Positions 35,468 to 46,017 are shown, counted from the stretch's first letter. The stretch: 64,000 bases of DNA from Pseudomonas gingeri (GCF_013385635.1 NZ_JACAPR010000008.1:62001-126000), one strand, 5' to 3'. The notes: generated by a model not told the origin, from the letters alone. Numbers and translations: made by a program.

Positions 35468-35484
35468 AGCAATTTCCGAACCAA
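35468..35484 (-). promoter_or_regulatory. Sigma-54-like promoter of flgFGHIJKL
   Basis: Minus strand TTGGTTCG, four bases, TTGCT, compared with TTGGCACG-N4-TTGCW. The -24 GG and -12 GC are both present at the correct distance. Its place in front of flgF agrees with FleQ/FleR-RpoN control of this operon in Pseudomonas. Confidence 0.6.
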
Positions 35485-35679
35485 CTTGCTTTCCTGGCGA
35501 CAAGGCCCAGGCCGGCCGGGACTCCGGTGATCTTTCCAGGGTTTCAAGGTGTTGAGAAGAGACGAAAAAACGGCGGAGTTATGCCGCTGGCGGCAAGTAT
35601 CGGTCAGCCTGCCCATCAATCATGCGTCAATGCGTCGATCAGGAACGGACCTTGCAAGCCCCTTGAGAAAGTGACTGAT
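35485..35679. other. Divergent intergenic region between flgF and the oxygenase gene
   Basis: The whole flgF-to-oxygenase gap is 327 bases. Apart from the sigma-54-like site for flgF and the sigma-28-like site at 35680-35706, this central part shows no gene, repeat or clear operator. FleQ or FleR activator sites for the flg operon would be expected here, but no pattern could be assigned by eye. Confidence 0.4.
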
Positions 35680-35706
35680 TTCAGTTTGCCAAGGTGCTGC
35701 CGACAC
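35680..35706 (+). promoter_or_regulatory. Sigma-28-like promoter of the oxygenase-TylF pair
   Basis: TTCAGTTT, an 11-base spacer, GCCGACAC. Compared with TAAAGTTT-N11-GCCGATAA this is 6/8 and 6/8 with exact spacing. The GTG start codon of the oxygenase gene is 33 bases downstream. It is weaker than the fliC and fliS sites but well placed. Confidence 0.5.
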
Positions 35707-35738
35707 CTAGATTAGCCACAGTATTCAGGAGGGCTACC

Positions 35739-36605
35739 GTGAACCTGTACATCAACCAGCTGCAGAAAAAGGCCGATTTCAAAGAAGCCATCTATTCAGG
35801 ATCGGTATTCCTGGACACCCACTTGGCGACGGCCAAGGAACTCTGTGGCTTCGCCAAGGAAAGCATCACGGCAGCGTTCGACGGTGAAACCGATCACCAG
35901 TCCCTGCACAAGATGATGGCGGTCGAAGAATTCGTCAGCCGGGTGACCCGCCTCAAGGGCCAGTTCACCAACAGTCAGCGCGTCAAGGATCTGATCCTCG
36001 CTTTTATCCATGAGGTCGGCCTGGACCCACGCGAGTATATTTTCGACGTGCCACGCCTGCGCGTCGTGCCCAACTACAACTACCTGCACGCCGGTGTCAG
36101 CTACGCCTACAAACCGCACCGCGACACCTGGTATGGCAGTGTCGACTGCCAGATCAACACCTGGATGCCGGTCTACACCATCGCACCGGAACAGACGATG
36201 ATGATCAACGCCGGCTACTTCGACAAGCCGGTGCTGAACACCTCGAAGGACTGGAGCCTGAACGACTGGATCAACAACCAGCGGCACAAGGCCAAGGACA
36301 ACCTGACCGAAGAGGTACGCGTGCACCCGGTGCCGCTGGCCGACATCGACAGCTCGTCGGAAGTCCGCATTGCCGGCAACACCGGCGAGATCCTGACCTT
36401 CTCCGGTTCGCACCTGCACGGCACCGTGCCCAACTACACCGAACAGACCCGCTTCAGCGTGGACTTCCGCCTGATGCACCTCGACGACCTGCTACACAAG
36501 CGCGGCGCGCCGAACGTCGACAGCGCCTGTCCGGACGTCGGGGCCGGTTTCAAAGATTACTTCCACGCCCACGACTTCTCGAATTTCCAAGGAATCTACC
36601 AATGA
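35739..36605 (+). CDS. Fe(II)/2-oxoglutarate-type oxygenase-like protein next to the flagellar locus
   Basis: A 288-residue soluble protein with features of a cupin-fold Fe(II)/2-oxoglutarate dioxygenase. There is an His-x-Asp pair, His127/Asp129 in KPHRDTWYGS. A distal His227 in SGSHLHGTVPN is followed by TEQTRFSVDFR, whose Arg could hold 2-oxoglutarate. The GTG start at 35739 has CAGGAGG six bases upstream. Its stop overlaps the start of the TylF-like gene (ATGA). With a methyltransferase partner and a sigma-28-like promoter, oxidation or tailoring of a flagellar glycan or other secreted product is plausible. Substrate is unknown. Confidence 0.75.
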   Translation: MNLYINQLQKKADFKEAIYSGSVFLDTHLATAKELCGFAKESITAAFDGETDHQSLHKMMAVEEFVSRVTRLKGQFTNSQRVKDLILAFIHEVGLDPREYIFDVPRLRVVPNYNYLHAGVSYAYKPHRDTWYGSVDCQINTWMPVYTIAPEQTMMINAGYFDKPVLNTSKDWSLNDWINNQRHKAKDNLTEEVRVHPVPLADIDSSSEVRIAGNTGEILTFSGSHLHGTVPNYTEQTRFSVDFRLMHLDDLLHKRGAPNVDSACPDVGAGFKDYFHAHDFSNFQGIYQ

Positions 36606-37324
36606 CCAAGCGCCGCCTTACGCCTGCCGAAGCCGAATACAACGAAACCCGCGCCGGCGTGCTCAAGCGGGTCGATGCCGAGTATGTGGCCGACGCACCG
36701 TTCGTCTTCGCCAACCGCATCAACGTGACCGCCGCGCTGTCGCGTATGGAGCTGTTCAAGAAGGTCATGGACATCCCCGGCGCGATCGTCGAGTGCGGCG
36801 TGTACAAGGGCAACTCGCTGATGCTCTACATGCACCTTTCGATGATCCTCGAACCCTACGCGATCAACCGCTCGATCGTCGGCTTCGACACCTTCGAAGG
36901 CTTCACCAGCATCAACAAGGATGAAGACCCCGCCGATATCAACGAGACCATGTTCTCCGATACTGACCAGTCGCTGATCCAGGACATGATCAATGCCAAC
37001 GACCTGCTGCGCCCGGTCAACCGCATTCCACGCTGCGAGCTGGTAAAAGGCGATATCTGCAAGACCGTGCCGGAGTTCGTCAAGACCCGCCCGGACCTGG
37101 TGGTGGCCATGCTGATCCTCGACACCGACCTGTACGAGCCGACCAAGGTCGCGCTGGAAACCTTCCTGCCGTACATGCCCAAGGGTGCCATCGTGGTCCT
37201 CGACGAAGTTGCCTACCGTAACTTCCCGGGCGAAACCAAGGCCTTGCGCGAAGTATTCGACATGAACAAGATCGAGCTCAAGCGCCTGCCGTTTGACTCG
37301 TGCGTGGGTTACTTCCACATCTGA
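36602..37324 (+). CDS. TylF/MycF-family sugar O-methyltransferase
   Basis: A 240-residue class I SAM methyltransferase of the macrocin O-methyltransferase (TylF/MycF) family, metal-dependent enzymes that methylate hydroxyls of deoxysugars. GAIVECGVYKGNSLMLYMHLS forms the SAM site; GFDTFEGFTSIN, LILDTDLYEPTKVALETFLPYMPKGAIVVLDEVAY carries the acidic metal ligands. It overlaps the oxygenase gene by four bases. A role in flagellin-glycan methylation is inferred from its neighbours; TylF members also occur in O-antigen and antibiotic loci. Confidence 0.88.
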   Translation: MTKRRLTPAEAEYNETRAGVLKRVDAEYVADAPFVFANRINVTAALSRMELFKKVMDIPGAIVECGVYKGNSLMLYMHLSMILEPYAINRSIVGFDTFEGFTSINKDEDPADINETMFSDTDQSLIQDMINANDLLRPVNRIPRCELVKGDICKTVPEFVKTRPDLVVAMLILDTDLYEPTKVALETFLPYMPKGAIVVLDEVAYRNFPGETKALREVFDMNKIELKRLPFDSCVGYFHI

Positions 37325-37382
37325 TTAAGGTATGGGATCTGTGTGGGGACGGAGTCCATCAGGACGCCGCCCCTACTCATGC

Positions 37383-38939
<1,557 letters not shown>

Positions 38940-39028
38940 GGAAAGACCCAGGAAGGTGGTCGGGGCTGCGTCATCGAGAGTATTTCAGCCCGATTCCGGA
39001 CAACTTTTTCCGTTGCCCCGCAGTTTTT
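38940..39028. other. phhR-phhA intergenic region, phhR-proximal part
   Basis: The divergent gap between phhR and phhA is 301 bases. This phhR-proximal stretch holds its leader and presumably its promoter, but no clear -35/-10 pair was identified. The PhhR-like boxes lie in the middle of the gap, at 39029-39046 and 39102-39119. Confidence 0.35.
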
Positions 39029-39046
39029 CGTAAAGATTACGTGACA
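39029..39046 (+). promoter_or_regulatory. TyrR/PhhR-like box, distal
   Basis: CGTAAA-GATTAC-GTGACA, compared with the TyrR box TGTAAA-N6-TTTACA. The left half is strong (5/6), the right half weaker. Its centre is 73 bases, about seven helical turns, from the proximal box. Confidence 0.4.
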
Positions 39047-39101
39047 GATATCGACTTCGCTATCACGTACAAGCCCCGTCCTCTCGATAAAAACCGAAAC
39101 T

Positions 39102-39119
39102 CGTAACGAATACTTTACG
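39102..39119 (+). promoter_or_regulatory. TyrR/PhhR-like box, proximal
   Basis: CGTAAC-GAATAC-TTTACG. It matches TGTAAA-N6-TTTACA except at the outer bases and one inner base, and is nearly self-complementary. It lies 122 bases before phhA and is the best PhhR operator candidate in the divergent region. Confidence 0.55.
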
Positions 39120-39240
39120 AATTGACCGCGCGACGCCGGTCACAGAGGCCGCCCACCCCGATGCATTTCCTCCTCCCGCGGGTCAACACTAGGGACAACG
39201 CTGGACATAACAAGAATGATCCCTCTAGCAGGAGAGTTGT

Positions 39241-40032
39241 ATGAAGCAGACGCAATACGTGGCTCGCGAGCCCGATGCGCAAGGGTTTATCGACTACCCG
39301 CCCGCCGAACATGCGGTGTGGAATACCCTGATCACCCGTCAACTGAAAGTGATCGAGGGGCGCGCGTGCCAGGAATACCTGGACGGCATCGAAAAGCTCG
39401 GCCTGCCCCATGACCGGATTCCGCAACTGAGCGAAATCAACGCTGTCCTGGCAGCCACCACCGGCTGGCAGGTGGCCCGGGTACCGGCACTGATCCCCTT
39501 CCAGACCTTCTTTGAATTGCTGGCCAACAAGCAGTTTCCGGTGGCCACCTTCATTCGCACCGAAGAAGAACTGGACTACTTGCAGGAACCGGACATCTTC
39601 CACGAGATCTTCGGCCACTGCCCGCTGTTGACCAATCCCTGGTTCGCCGAATTCACCCACACCTACGGCAAGCTCGGCCTGCAGGCCAGCAAGGAACAAC
39701 GGGTGTACCTGGCGCGCCTGTACTGGATGACCATCGAGTTCGGCCTGGTGGACACCCCACAAGGCCGGCGCATCTATGGCGGCGGTATTCTCTCCTCGCC
39801 CAAGGAGACGGTGTACAGCCTGTCCGACACGCCCGAGCACCAACCATTCGATCCGCTGGAAGCCATGCGCACCCCTTATCGCATCGACATCCTGCAGCCG
39901 GTTTACTTCACGCTGCCGAACCTCAAGCGGTTGTTCGACCTGGCCCACGAGGACATCATGGGCATGGTCGAGCAAGGGATGAAGCTGGGTCTGCACGCCC
40001 CGAAATTTCCGCCCAAACCCAAGGCCGCCTGA
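39241..40032 (+). CDS. phhA: Phenylalanine 4-monooxygenase PhhA
   Basis: Iron- and tetrahydropterin-dependent hydroxylase converting phenylalanine to tyrosine. The 263 residues equal the single catalytic-domain bacterial form. The iron-ligand motif DIFHEIFGHCPLL (two His) and the following acidic region are intact, and YFTLPNLKRLFDLAHEDIM lies at the C-terminus. AGGAGAG precedes the ATG. It starts the phhABC operon; PhhB recycles the pterin and PhhC transaminates the tyrosine. Two PhhR-like boxes lie upstream and no sigma-54 element was found. Confidence 0.97.
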   Translation: MKQTQYVAREPDAQGFIDYPPAEHAVWNTLITRQLKVIEGRACQEYLDGIEKLGLPHDRIPQLSEINAVLAATTGWQVARVPALIPFQTFFELLANKQFPVATFIRTEEELDYLQEPDIFHEIFGHCPLLTNPWFAEFTHTYGKLGLQASKEQRVYLARLYWMTIEFGLVDTPQGRRIYGGGILSSPKETVYSLSDTPEHQPFDPLEAMRTPYRIDILQPVYFTLPNLKRLFDLAHEDIMGMVEQGMKLGLHAPKFPPKPKAA

Positions 40033-40133
40033 TCCGCGGCTTTTGCCACTACCTGAGCCTTTCTCGTCCGCGCATTTTCCCCTAGCGTGGTCGAGTGGCG
40101 TCCACCGAACAAAAACGAGCACAGGAATACACC

Positions 40134-40490
40134 ATGAACGCCTTGAACCAAGCCCACTGCGAAGCCTGCCGCGCCGATGCCCCACAGGTCAGCGACGAAG
40201 AACTGCCGGTATTGATCAAACAGATTCCGGACTGGAATATCGAAGTTCGCGACGGCATCATGCAGTTGGAGAAGGTCTACCTGTTCAAGAACTTCAAGTT
40301 CGCCCTGGCCTTCACCAATGCCGTCGGCGAAATCTCCGAAGCCGAAGGTCATCATCCGGGCCTGCTGACCGAGTGGGGCAAAGTCACCGTGACCTGGTGG
40401 AGCCACTCGATCAAGGGTCTGCACCGTAACGATTTCATCATGGCGGCACGCACTGACGAGGTCAGCAAATCCGCCGAGGGCCGTAAATAA
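40134..40490 (+). CDS. phhB: Pterin-4a-carbinolamine dehydratase PhhB
   Basis: A 118-residue enzyme that dehydrates 4a-hydroxytetrahydropterin, regenerating the cofactor for Phh[46 protein letters not shown] carries the conserved GHHP active-site His residues. The ATG at 40134 has ACAGGA upstream; the longer frame to 40095 adds 13 unlikely residues. Its TAA overlaps the phhC ATG by one base. Confidence 0.96.
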   Translation: MNALNQAHCEACRADAPQVSDEELPVLIKQIPDWNIEVRDGIMQLEKVYLFKNFKFALAFTNAVGEISEAEGHHPGLLTEWGKVTVTWWSHSIKGLHRNDFIMAARTDEVSKSAEGRK

Positions 40491-41680
40491 TGCATTTCAC
40501 CGCCATCGCGCGCGTTCCTGGCGATCCGATTCTCGGTTTGCTGGAGGCTTATGCCCAGGACCCCAACCCGGCCAAGTTCGACCTCGGTGTGGGGGTCTAC
40601 AAGGACGCCCAGGGCCTGACGCCGATCCTGCAGTCGGTCAAGCTGGCCGAGCAGAAGCTGGTGGACGGGCAGATGACCAAGTCCTATATCGGCGGCCATG
40701 GCGACCTGCGCTTCGGCAGCCTGTTGACCGAACTGGTCATGGGCGCCGACTCGCCGCTGATCGCCGGCCAGCGCGTCGGTGCCACCCAGACGCCGGGCGG
40801 CACCGGTGCCTTGCGCCTGAGCGCGGACTTTATCGCCCACTGCCTGCCGGGGCGCGGCATCTGGCTCAGCGATCCGACCTGGCCGATCCACGAAACCATC
40901 TTCGCCGCCGCCGGCCTGAAGATCAGCCACTACCCTTACGTCGACGCCGACAACCGCCTGGACATCGACGGCATGCTGGCCGCCCTGGAGCAGGTTCCCC
41001 AGGGTGACGTGGTGCTGTTGCACGCTTGCTGCCACAACCCGACCGGTTTCGATCTGTCCCACGACGACTGGTACAAGGTGCTGGATATCGTCCGCCGTCG
41101 TGAGCTGTTGCCGTTGATCGATTTCGCCTACCAGGGCTTTGGCGATGGCGTGGAGCAGGATGCCTGGGCCGTGCGTCTCTTCGCCCGGGAGCTGCCGGAA
41201 GTACTGATCACCAGCTCCTGCTCGAAGAACTTCGGCCTGTACCGCGAGCGCACCGGCGCACTGATCGTCTGCACCGCCGATGCCGACAAGCTGCTGGACG
41301 TACGCAGCCAGCTGGCCGCCGTCGCCCGCAACCTCTGGTCCAACCCGCCGGATCATGGCGCGGCGGTGGTCATGACCATCCTTGCCGATCCCCAGCTGAA
41401 AAGCCTGTGGGCCGACGAAGTGGAAGCCATGCGCCTGCGCATCGCGCAGTTGCGCAGCGGCCTGGTCGAAGCCCTGCAACCCCATGGCCTGGCGCAGCGC
41501 TTCGCGCATATCGGCGTGCAACGCGGGATGTTCTCCTACACCGGCCTCTCACCCGCCCAGGTCAAGCGCCTGCGCGATGAGTACAGCGTGTACATGGTCA
41601 GCTCCGGCCGGGCCAACGTCGCCGGCATCGATGCAACCCGCCTGGCCGCACTGGCCGAGGCGATTGCCGCGGTCTGCTAG
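40490..41680 (+). CDS. phhC: Aromatic amino acid aminotransferase PhhC
   Basis: PLP enzyme of the aspartate aminotransferase class I fold, 396 residues. It transaminates tyrosine/phenylalanine. The PLP lysine is K246 in ITSSCSKNFGLYRERTGAL, and YIGGHGDLRFGSLL and HACCHNPTGFDLSHDDW are conserved. The start overlaps the phhB stop (TAATG), so translation is coupled. The third gene of the operon for phenylalanine to 4-hydroxyphenylpyruvate. Confidence 0.95.
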   Translation: MHFTAIARVPGDPILGLLEAYAQDPNPAKFDLGVGVYKDAQGLTPILQSVKLAEQKLVDGQMTKSYIGGHGDLRFGSLLTELVMGADSPLIAGQRVGATQTPGGTGALRLSADFIAHCLPGRGIWLSDPTWPIHETIFAAAGLKISHYPYVDADNRLDIDGMLAALEQVPQGDVVLLHACCHNPTGFDLSHDDWYKVLDIVRRRELLPLIDFAYQGFGDGVEQDAWAVRLFARELPEVLITSSCSKNFGLYRERTGALIVCTADADKLLDVRSQLAAVARNLWSNPPDHGAAVVMTILADPQLKSLWADEVEAMRLRIAQLRSGLVEALQPHGLAQRFAHIGVQRGMFSYTGLSPAQVKRLRDEYSVYMVSSGRANVAGIDATRLAALAEAIAAVC

Positions 41681-41688
41681 TCGATGAT

Positions 41689-41719
41689 GATCGCTCCCAC
41701 GCTCCGCGTGGGAACGATC
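41689..41719. repeat. REP palindrome after phhC
   Basis: Single hairpin of the GATCGTTCCCACGC family: GATCGCTCCCACGC, CTCC-type loop, GCGTGGGAACGATC. Same family as the elements at 46018, 53071 and 59535. It may stabilise or end the phh transcript. Confidence 0.8.
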
Positions 41720-41849
41720 GAATCAATAACCCGCCACCGGGCAGATAAAAATCTTTCTGTCATTTGTACTGCTGTATCCTGCCCAGGCTTTTTAAAAGCG
41801 CGGATCTACCCAGCGATTTAAAAAACAGACCTTGCGAGGAGCGACGACG

Positions 41850-41981
41850 ATGCACGAGATACCCAACTTCCCCTTCCCAAGCCTGCACGAGACTGAGCAG
41901 AAAGCCCCGCAACAAGCCAGTGCCCAACAGCCTGAAAAGACCGAGGCCGCAGAAAGCCTCAAGGCCGACAGCAAAGACTGA
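41850..41981 (+). CDS. Very small protein of 43 residues, unknown function
   Basis: ATG at 41850 with CGAGGAG nine bases upstream. The product begins MHEIPNFPFPSLHE and continues as a Gln/Glu/Ala/Lys-rich hydrophilic tail ending KADSKD. It has no hydrophobic segment and is probably disordered. It lies alone between phhC and a 61-residue ORF, with an AT-rich upstream region that may hold a promoter. The good ribosome site and coding-like composition argue it is real; function cannot be suggested. Confidence 0.6.
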   Translation: MHEIPNFPFPSLHETEQKAPQQASAQQPEKTEAAESLKADSKD

Positions 41982-42068
41982 AACGCCTGAAACGCTGGCC
42001 GTGTGAAAAACCGCTCCTGGTGTTTTTCACACAGCCAGACACAGCCCTCGCGCCCCCGGACCCACGCC

Positions 42069-42251
42069 GTGACCGACACCTTCGACGAAACCCAAGCCAG
42101 CGTACTGATCGGCACCGCCGAAAAGATGATCGAGCTGTGGAATAATCTCAGCCCGGAAAAACAGGCCGTCCTGCTCGTCCGTTTCGGCAATCAGGAAAAT
42201 GCCCTGGCCGCCCTGGTCACCACCCGACTGTTGGCTCCCGCCCAATCCTGA
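42069..42251 (+). CDS. Small protein of about 60 residues, unknown function
   Basis: Reads [60 protein letters not shown] from a GTG at 42069. Two predicted helices separated by LSPEKQ, no signal peptide. An in-frame start at 42003 would add 22 residues of unlikely composition. The ribosome site is weak. It is next to the 43-residue ORF in the same direction and could be co-transcribed with it. Confidence 0.5.
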   Translation: MTDTFDETQASVLIGTAEKMIELWNNLSPEKQAVLLVRFGNQENALAALVTTRLLAPAQS

Positions 42252-42354
42252 GCGCTCACCGCCCGGTATTTTTTTCGATTCAACACCCTGCAAGCCACCT
42301 CCCGCCGCTATCATAAGCAACCTACCTTTCTTATTCGCTGCCAGGGTGCCCGTT

Positions 42355-43560
42355 TTGCCTTCGCCAGAAACCCAGCGCCCGCTCGCGGTCACGCTGCAAG
42401 TCGTCTCCATCGTCCTGCTTACCTTTATCGGCTATCTGAACATCGGCATCCCACTGGCCGTGCTGCCGGGCTATGTCCATAACGAACTGGGCTTCGGTAC
42501 GGTGATCGCCGGCCTGGTGATCAGCGTGCAGTACCTGGCCACGGTCCTCAGTCGCCCCTACGCCAGCCGGATCATCGACAACCTGGGCAGCAAGCGCGCG
42601 GTTCTGTACGGCATGGCCGGATGCGGCCTGAGTGGCATCTTCATGCTGCTGCCAAGCTTTCTCCACGCACTGCCGATCCTTAGCCTGGTCAGCCTGTTTG
42701 TCGGGCGCCTGGTACTGGGCGCCACGGAAAGCCTGGTGGGCTCCGGCGTCATCGGCTGGGGCATCGGTCGGGTCGGGGCACAGAACACCGCCAAGGTGAT
42801 TTCCTGGAACGGCATCGCCAGTTACGGCGCCCTGGCCGTCGGCGCACCGCTGGGGGTATGGCTGGTCAACCAGTTGGGACTGTGGAGCATGGGCGCAAGC
42901 ATCCTGCTGCTGTCTATACTCGGCTTCGTGCTGGCCTGGCCAAAACAGCCGGCACCGATCGTCGCCGGCGAGCGCCTGCCCTTCCTGCATGTGCTCGGCC
43001 GTGTCCTGCCCCATGGCACCGGATTGGCGCTGGGTTCTATTGGTTTTGGCACCATCGCGACCTTTATCACCCTGTACTACGCCACCCAGCACTGGAGCAA
43101 CGCCGTGCTGTGCCTGAGCCTGTTCGGCGCCAGCTTTATCTGCGCACGACTGCTGTTCGGCAACCTGATCAACCGCCTCGGCGGTTTTCGCGTGGCGATT
43201 GCCTGCCTGTCGGTGGAAACCCTGGGCCTGTTGCTGCTATGGCTGGCACCGGACGCCCAATGGGCCCTGGCGGGCGCGGCGCTGAGCGGCTTCGGCTTCT
43301 CGCTGGTGTTCCCGGCACTGGGTGTCGAGGCGGTCAACCTGGTACCGGCTTCCAGCCGTGGCGCGGCGGTGGGGGCTTACTCGCTGTTTATCGACCTGTC
43401 GCTGGGGATCACCGGGCCACTGGTGGGCGCGATCGCGGCCGGCTTCGGCTTTGCCTCGATCTTCCTGTTCGCCGCGCTGGCCGCACTTTGCGGGTTGCTG
43501 CTGAGCGTTTATCTCTACCTCCAGACACCCAAACAGCGCGCGTTGCGGGACAAGACCTGA
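42355..43560 (+). CDS. MFS transporter (YfcJ/YhhS-like)
   Basis: About 401 residues with 12 predicted membrane helices. The start is probably TTG at 42355 ([26 protein letters not shown]), eight bases after CAGGG; GTG 42346 is an alternative. The loop 2-3 motif appears as [21 protein letters not shown], the usual MFS signature region, with a second half starting near [15 protein letters not shown]. Most similar in pattern to YfcJ/YhhS-type drug or arabinose-efflux-like carriers. Substrate unknown. Confidence 0.85.
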   Translation: MPSPETQRPLAVTLQVVSIVLLTFIGYLNIGIPLAVLPGYVHNELGFGTVIAGLVISVQYLATVLSRPYASRIIDNLGSKRAVLYGMAGCGLSGIFMLLPSFLHALPILSLVSLFVGRLVLGATESLVGSGVIGWGIGRVGAQNTAKVISWNGIASYGALAVGAPLGVWLVNQLGLWSMGASILLLSILGFVLAWPKQPAPIVAGERLPFLHVLGRVLPHGTGLALGSIGFGTIATFITLYYATQHWSNAVLCLSLFGASFICARLLFGNLINRLGGFRVAIACLSVETLGLLLLWLAPDAQWALAGAALSGFGFSLVFPALGVEAVNLVPASSRGAAVGAYSLFIDLSLGITGPLVGAIAAGFGFASIFLFAALAALCGLLLSVYLYLQTPKQRALRDKT

Positions 43561-43594
43561 ATCTGGCCGCCCCTCTCAAGAGCCCCCTGCCCCC

Positions 43595-43678
43595 TGTGGG
43601 AGCCGGCTTGCCGGCGATGGCGGTCGGATGATCACTACCTGCCTCAGGGACCTCTTCGCCGGCAAGCCGGCTCCCACA
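43595..43678. repeat. REPIN of the GTGGGAGCCGGCTTGCCGGC family
   Basis: Two inverted REP arms (TGTGGGAGCCGGCTTGCCGG at the left, its complement at 43656-43678) surround a 38-base spacer. It sits between the convergent MFS and arfB genes, the usual position for these elements in Pseudomonas. A different family from the GATCGTTCCCACGC elements in this window. Confidence 0.85.
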
Positions 43679-43688
43679 CTGGCCGAAT

Positions 43689-44102
43689 CTAGAAATCGAC
43701 CTTGCCACGCCCGGCCTTGATCGCCCCGCGCTGGTTCTTGCTCTCCAGCCGGCGCTTCTTCGAACCCAGTGTCGGCTTGGTCGGACGGCGTTTCTTCTCG
43801 ACTTTCGTCGCCGCCAGGATCAACTCCACCAGGCGCTCCAGGGCGTCCGCGCGGTTCTGCTCCTGCGTCCGGTATTGCTGAGCCTTGATCACGATCACCC
43901 CGTCACTGGTGATGCGACTGTCACGCAGGGCCAACAGGCGCTCCTTGTAGAACGGCGGCAGGGACGAGGCCGGAATATCGAAACGCAGGTGCACCGCGCT
44001 GGACACCTTGTTGACGTTCTGCCCGCCGGCGCCCTGGGCACGGATGGCCGTCAGCTCGATCTCGGCATCCGGCAGGTGCACGTTGTTGGAAATCACCAGC
44101 AT
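43689..44102 (-). CDS. arfB: Alternative ribosome-rescue factor ArfB (peptidyl-tRNA hydrolase)
   Basis: A 137-residue class I release-factor-like protein that frees stalled ribosomes. The catalytic GGQ is at residues 26-28 in [22 protein letters not shown]. The C-terminal tail ([24 protein letters not shown]) is Lys/Arg-rich and would thread into the mRNA channel. There is no codon-recognition domain, which separates it from RF1/RF2. Confidence 0.94.
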   Translation of the reverse strand: MLVISNNVHLPDAEIELTAIRAQGAGGQNVNKVSSAVHLRFDIPASSLPPFYKERLLALRDSRITSDGVIVIKAQQYRTQEQNRADALERLVELILAATKVEKKRRPTKPTLGSKKRRLESKNQRGAIKAGRGKVDF

Positions 44103-44144
44103 GTGGAAAGCGTCCGACGTCAGGGTGTTCAGGATACCGAAATA

Positions 44145-44171
44145 ACAAACCCGGCACAGGGCCGGGTTTGT
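44145..44171 (-). terminator. Stem-loop terminator of aroP
   Basis: ACAAACCCGGC, five bases, GCCGGGTTTGT. A perfect 11-base stem 17 bases after the aroP stop codon. On the minus strand the tail is TATTTC, so it is a moderate terminator. Confidence 0.65.
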
Positions 44172-44187
44172 CTGACAGCCGCGTTGC

Positions 44188-45612
44188 CTACTTCAGCGAC
44201 GGTTCGGCCGCCAACATGGCCTGCTGGGCACTGCGCTTGTTCTTGATGCCGTAGCAGACCCACATGAACGCCAGCCACACCGGAATCGCGTACACCGAGA
44301 TCTGGATGCCCGGGATCATCAGCATGATGCCAAGGATGAACACTACGAACGCCAGGCAGACATAGTTGCCGTAGGGGTACCAGAGCGCCTTGAACAGCGG
44401 CGTCTGTTGCGTACGGTTCATGTGCTGGCGGAACTTGAAGTGCGAGTAGCTGATCATCGCCCAGTTGATCACCAGGGTCGCGACCACCAGCGACATCAGC
44501 AGCTCCAGGGCATGCTGCGGGATCAGATAGTTCATCACCACGGCCACGAAGGTCACCAGCGCCGAAGCGAGGATCGAACGCACCGGCACACCGCGCTTGT
44601 CGATCCTGGCCAGCGCCTTCGGCGCATCGCCCTGCTCGGCCATGCCCAGCAGCATGCGGCTGTTGCAGTAGGTGCCGCTGTTGTATACCGAGAGCGCCGC
44701 GGTCAGGACCACGAAGTTGAGGATATGCGCGGCGGTATTGCTGCCCAGCATCGAGAACACCTGGACGAACGGGCTGCCGCTGTAGGCGTCGCCGGAGGCG
44801 TTCAGGGTGGTCAGCAGGCTGTCCCAGGGGGTCAGCGACAGCAGCACGACCAACGCGCCGATGTAGAAAATCAGGATCCGGTAGATCACCTGGTTGATCG
44901 CCTTGGGAATCACGGTTTTCGGCTTGTCGGCCTCCGCCGCGGTAAAGCCGAGCATTTCCAGGCCACCGAAGGAGAACATGATGATCGCCATGGCCATGAC
45001 CAGGCCGCTGACGCCATTGGGGAAGAACCCGCCGTGCTCCCACAGGTTGCTCACCGAGGCTTGCGGGCCGCCGTGGCCGCTGACCAGCAGGTAGCTGCCA
45101 AGGGCGATCATGCCGACGATGGCCACCACCTTGATGATTGCGAACCAGAACTCCGCCTCACCGAAGACCTTGACGTTGGCCAGGTTGATCAGGTTGATCA
45201 GCACGAAGAACGCCGCCGCCGAGACCCAGGTCGGAACCTCCGGCCACCAGTAGTGGATGTACTTGCCGACCGCGGTCAGCTCCGACATACCCACCAGGAT
45301 GTAAAGGATCCAGCAGTTCCAGCCCGACAGGAAACCGGCGAAACCGCCCCAGTACTTGTGGGCGAAGTGACTGAAGGAACCGGCTACTGGCTCCTCGACG
45401 ATCATCTCGCCCAGTTGGCGCATGATCATGAAGGCAATGAAGCCACAGATCGCGTAGCCGAGGATCATCGACGGACCGGCGGATTTCAGCACCCCGGCGG
45501 AACCGAGGAACAGGCCCGTGCCGATGGCGCCGCCGAGAGCGATCAATTGGATATGACGATTTTTCAGGCCGCGTTTCAGCTCGCCCGAAGCAAGGGGTGT
45601 ATCAGGGGTCAT
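44188..45612 (-). CDS. aroP: Aromatic amino acid permease AroP
   Basis: A 474-residue amino acid-polyamine-organocation permease with 12 predicted helices. It follows E. coli AroP closely, for example [55 protein letters not shown] and [19 protein letters not shown]. It imports phenylalanine, tyrosine and tryptophan by proton symport. Close by are phhR and phhABC, which use the imported substrates; aroP2 occupies a similar place in P. aeruginosa. Start is the ATG at 45612 with a modest ribosome site. Confidence 0.9.
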   Translation of the reverse strand: MTPDTPLASGELKRGLKNRHIQLIALGGAIGTGLFLGSAGVLKSAGPSMILGYAICGFIAFMIMRQLGEMIVEEPVAGSFSHFAHKYWGGFAGFLSGWNCWILYILVGMSELTAVGKYIHYWWPEVPTWVSAAAFFVLINLINLANVKVFGEAEFWFAIIKVVAIVGMIALGSYLLVSGHGGPQASVSNLWEHGGFFPNGVSGLVMAMAIIMFSFGGLEMLGFTAAEADKPKTVIPKAINQVIYRILIFYIGALVVLLSLTPWDSLLTTLNASGDAYSGSPFVQVFSMLGSNTAAHILNFVVLTAALSVYNSGTYCNSRMLLGMAEQGDAPKALARIDKRGVPVRSILASALVTFVAVVMNYLIPQHALELLMSLVVATLVINWAMISYSHFKFRQHMNRTQQTPLFKALWYPYGNYVCLAFVVFILGIMLMIPGIQISVYAIPVWLAFMWVCYGIKNKRSAQQAMLAAEPSLK

Positions 45613-46017
45613 GCGTCACCTGTTTGTTTTTATCTGTGACGAAATCGAACCCATCACGCTTGTGGCGCGATGGAGTGAACAAGGCGGATAGCCTTGAGTG
45701 TCTTGGCCTTCGGGGCATCGCAAGGCAGCCGCCGGACAGCACAAAATGCGCGGGTACGCAGTTGGGTCACAGTTAAAACGCCGCGCATTGTACACCGCCA
45801 GGCCAGCACCGGCAGGCATGGGCGCATCACACCGTTACCGGTGCCGGGGGACAAGGGGACGGGCAGAAGGAAAAAGCCCGGTCGCCCGCGACCTCGGCAA
45901 TTATTCCTTACAAGGCGTCAAAGCCAATGTTTTCAGGGGACTTGGCCGGTAAATACGTAAAATCTTCCTGACGGCATGTCACGAAAACTTGCCACACAAG
46001 CCCATCAAAAAAATGAT
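45613..46017. other. aroP upstream region without a gene
   Basis: About 400 bases between the aroP start and the REP element. It should hold the aroP promoter, but no unambiguous promoter or TyrR-box pair was found. A run GGTAAATACGTAAAATC lies at about 45949-45965. Short open frames here have poor starts and no recognisable content. Confidence 0.5.

Noticed and set aside
35739..37324. The oxygenase-TylF pair as an antibiotic or toxin biosynthesis cluster
   Set aside because: No carrier protein, NRPS/PKS, exporter or resistance gene lies nearby; flagellar genes are the only neighbours on one side and phhR on the other.
45950..45962. GTAAA-TAC-GTAAA as a CpxR box near aroP
   Set aside because: Spacer of three is outside the usual 4-8 range and no envelope gene follows.
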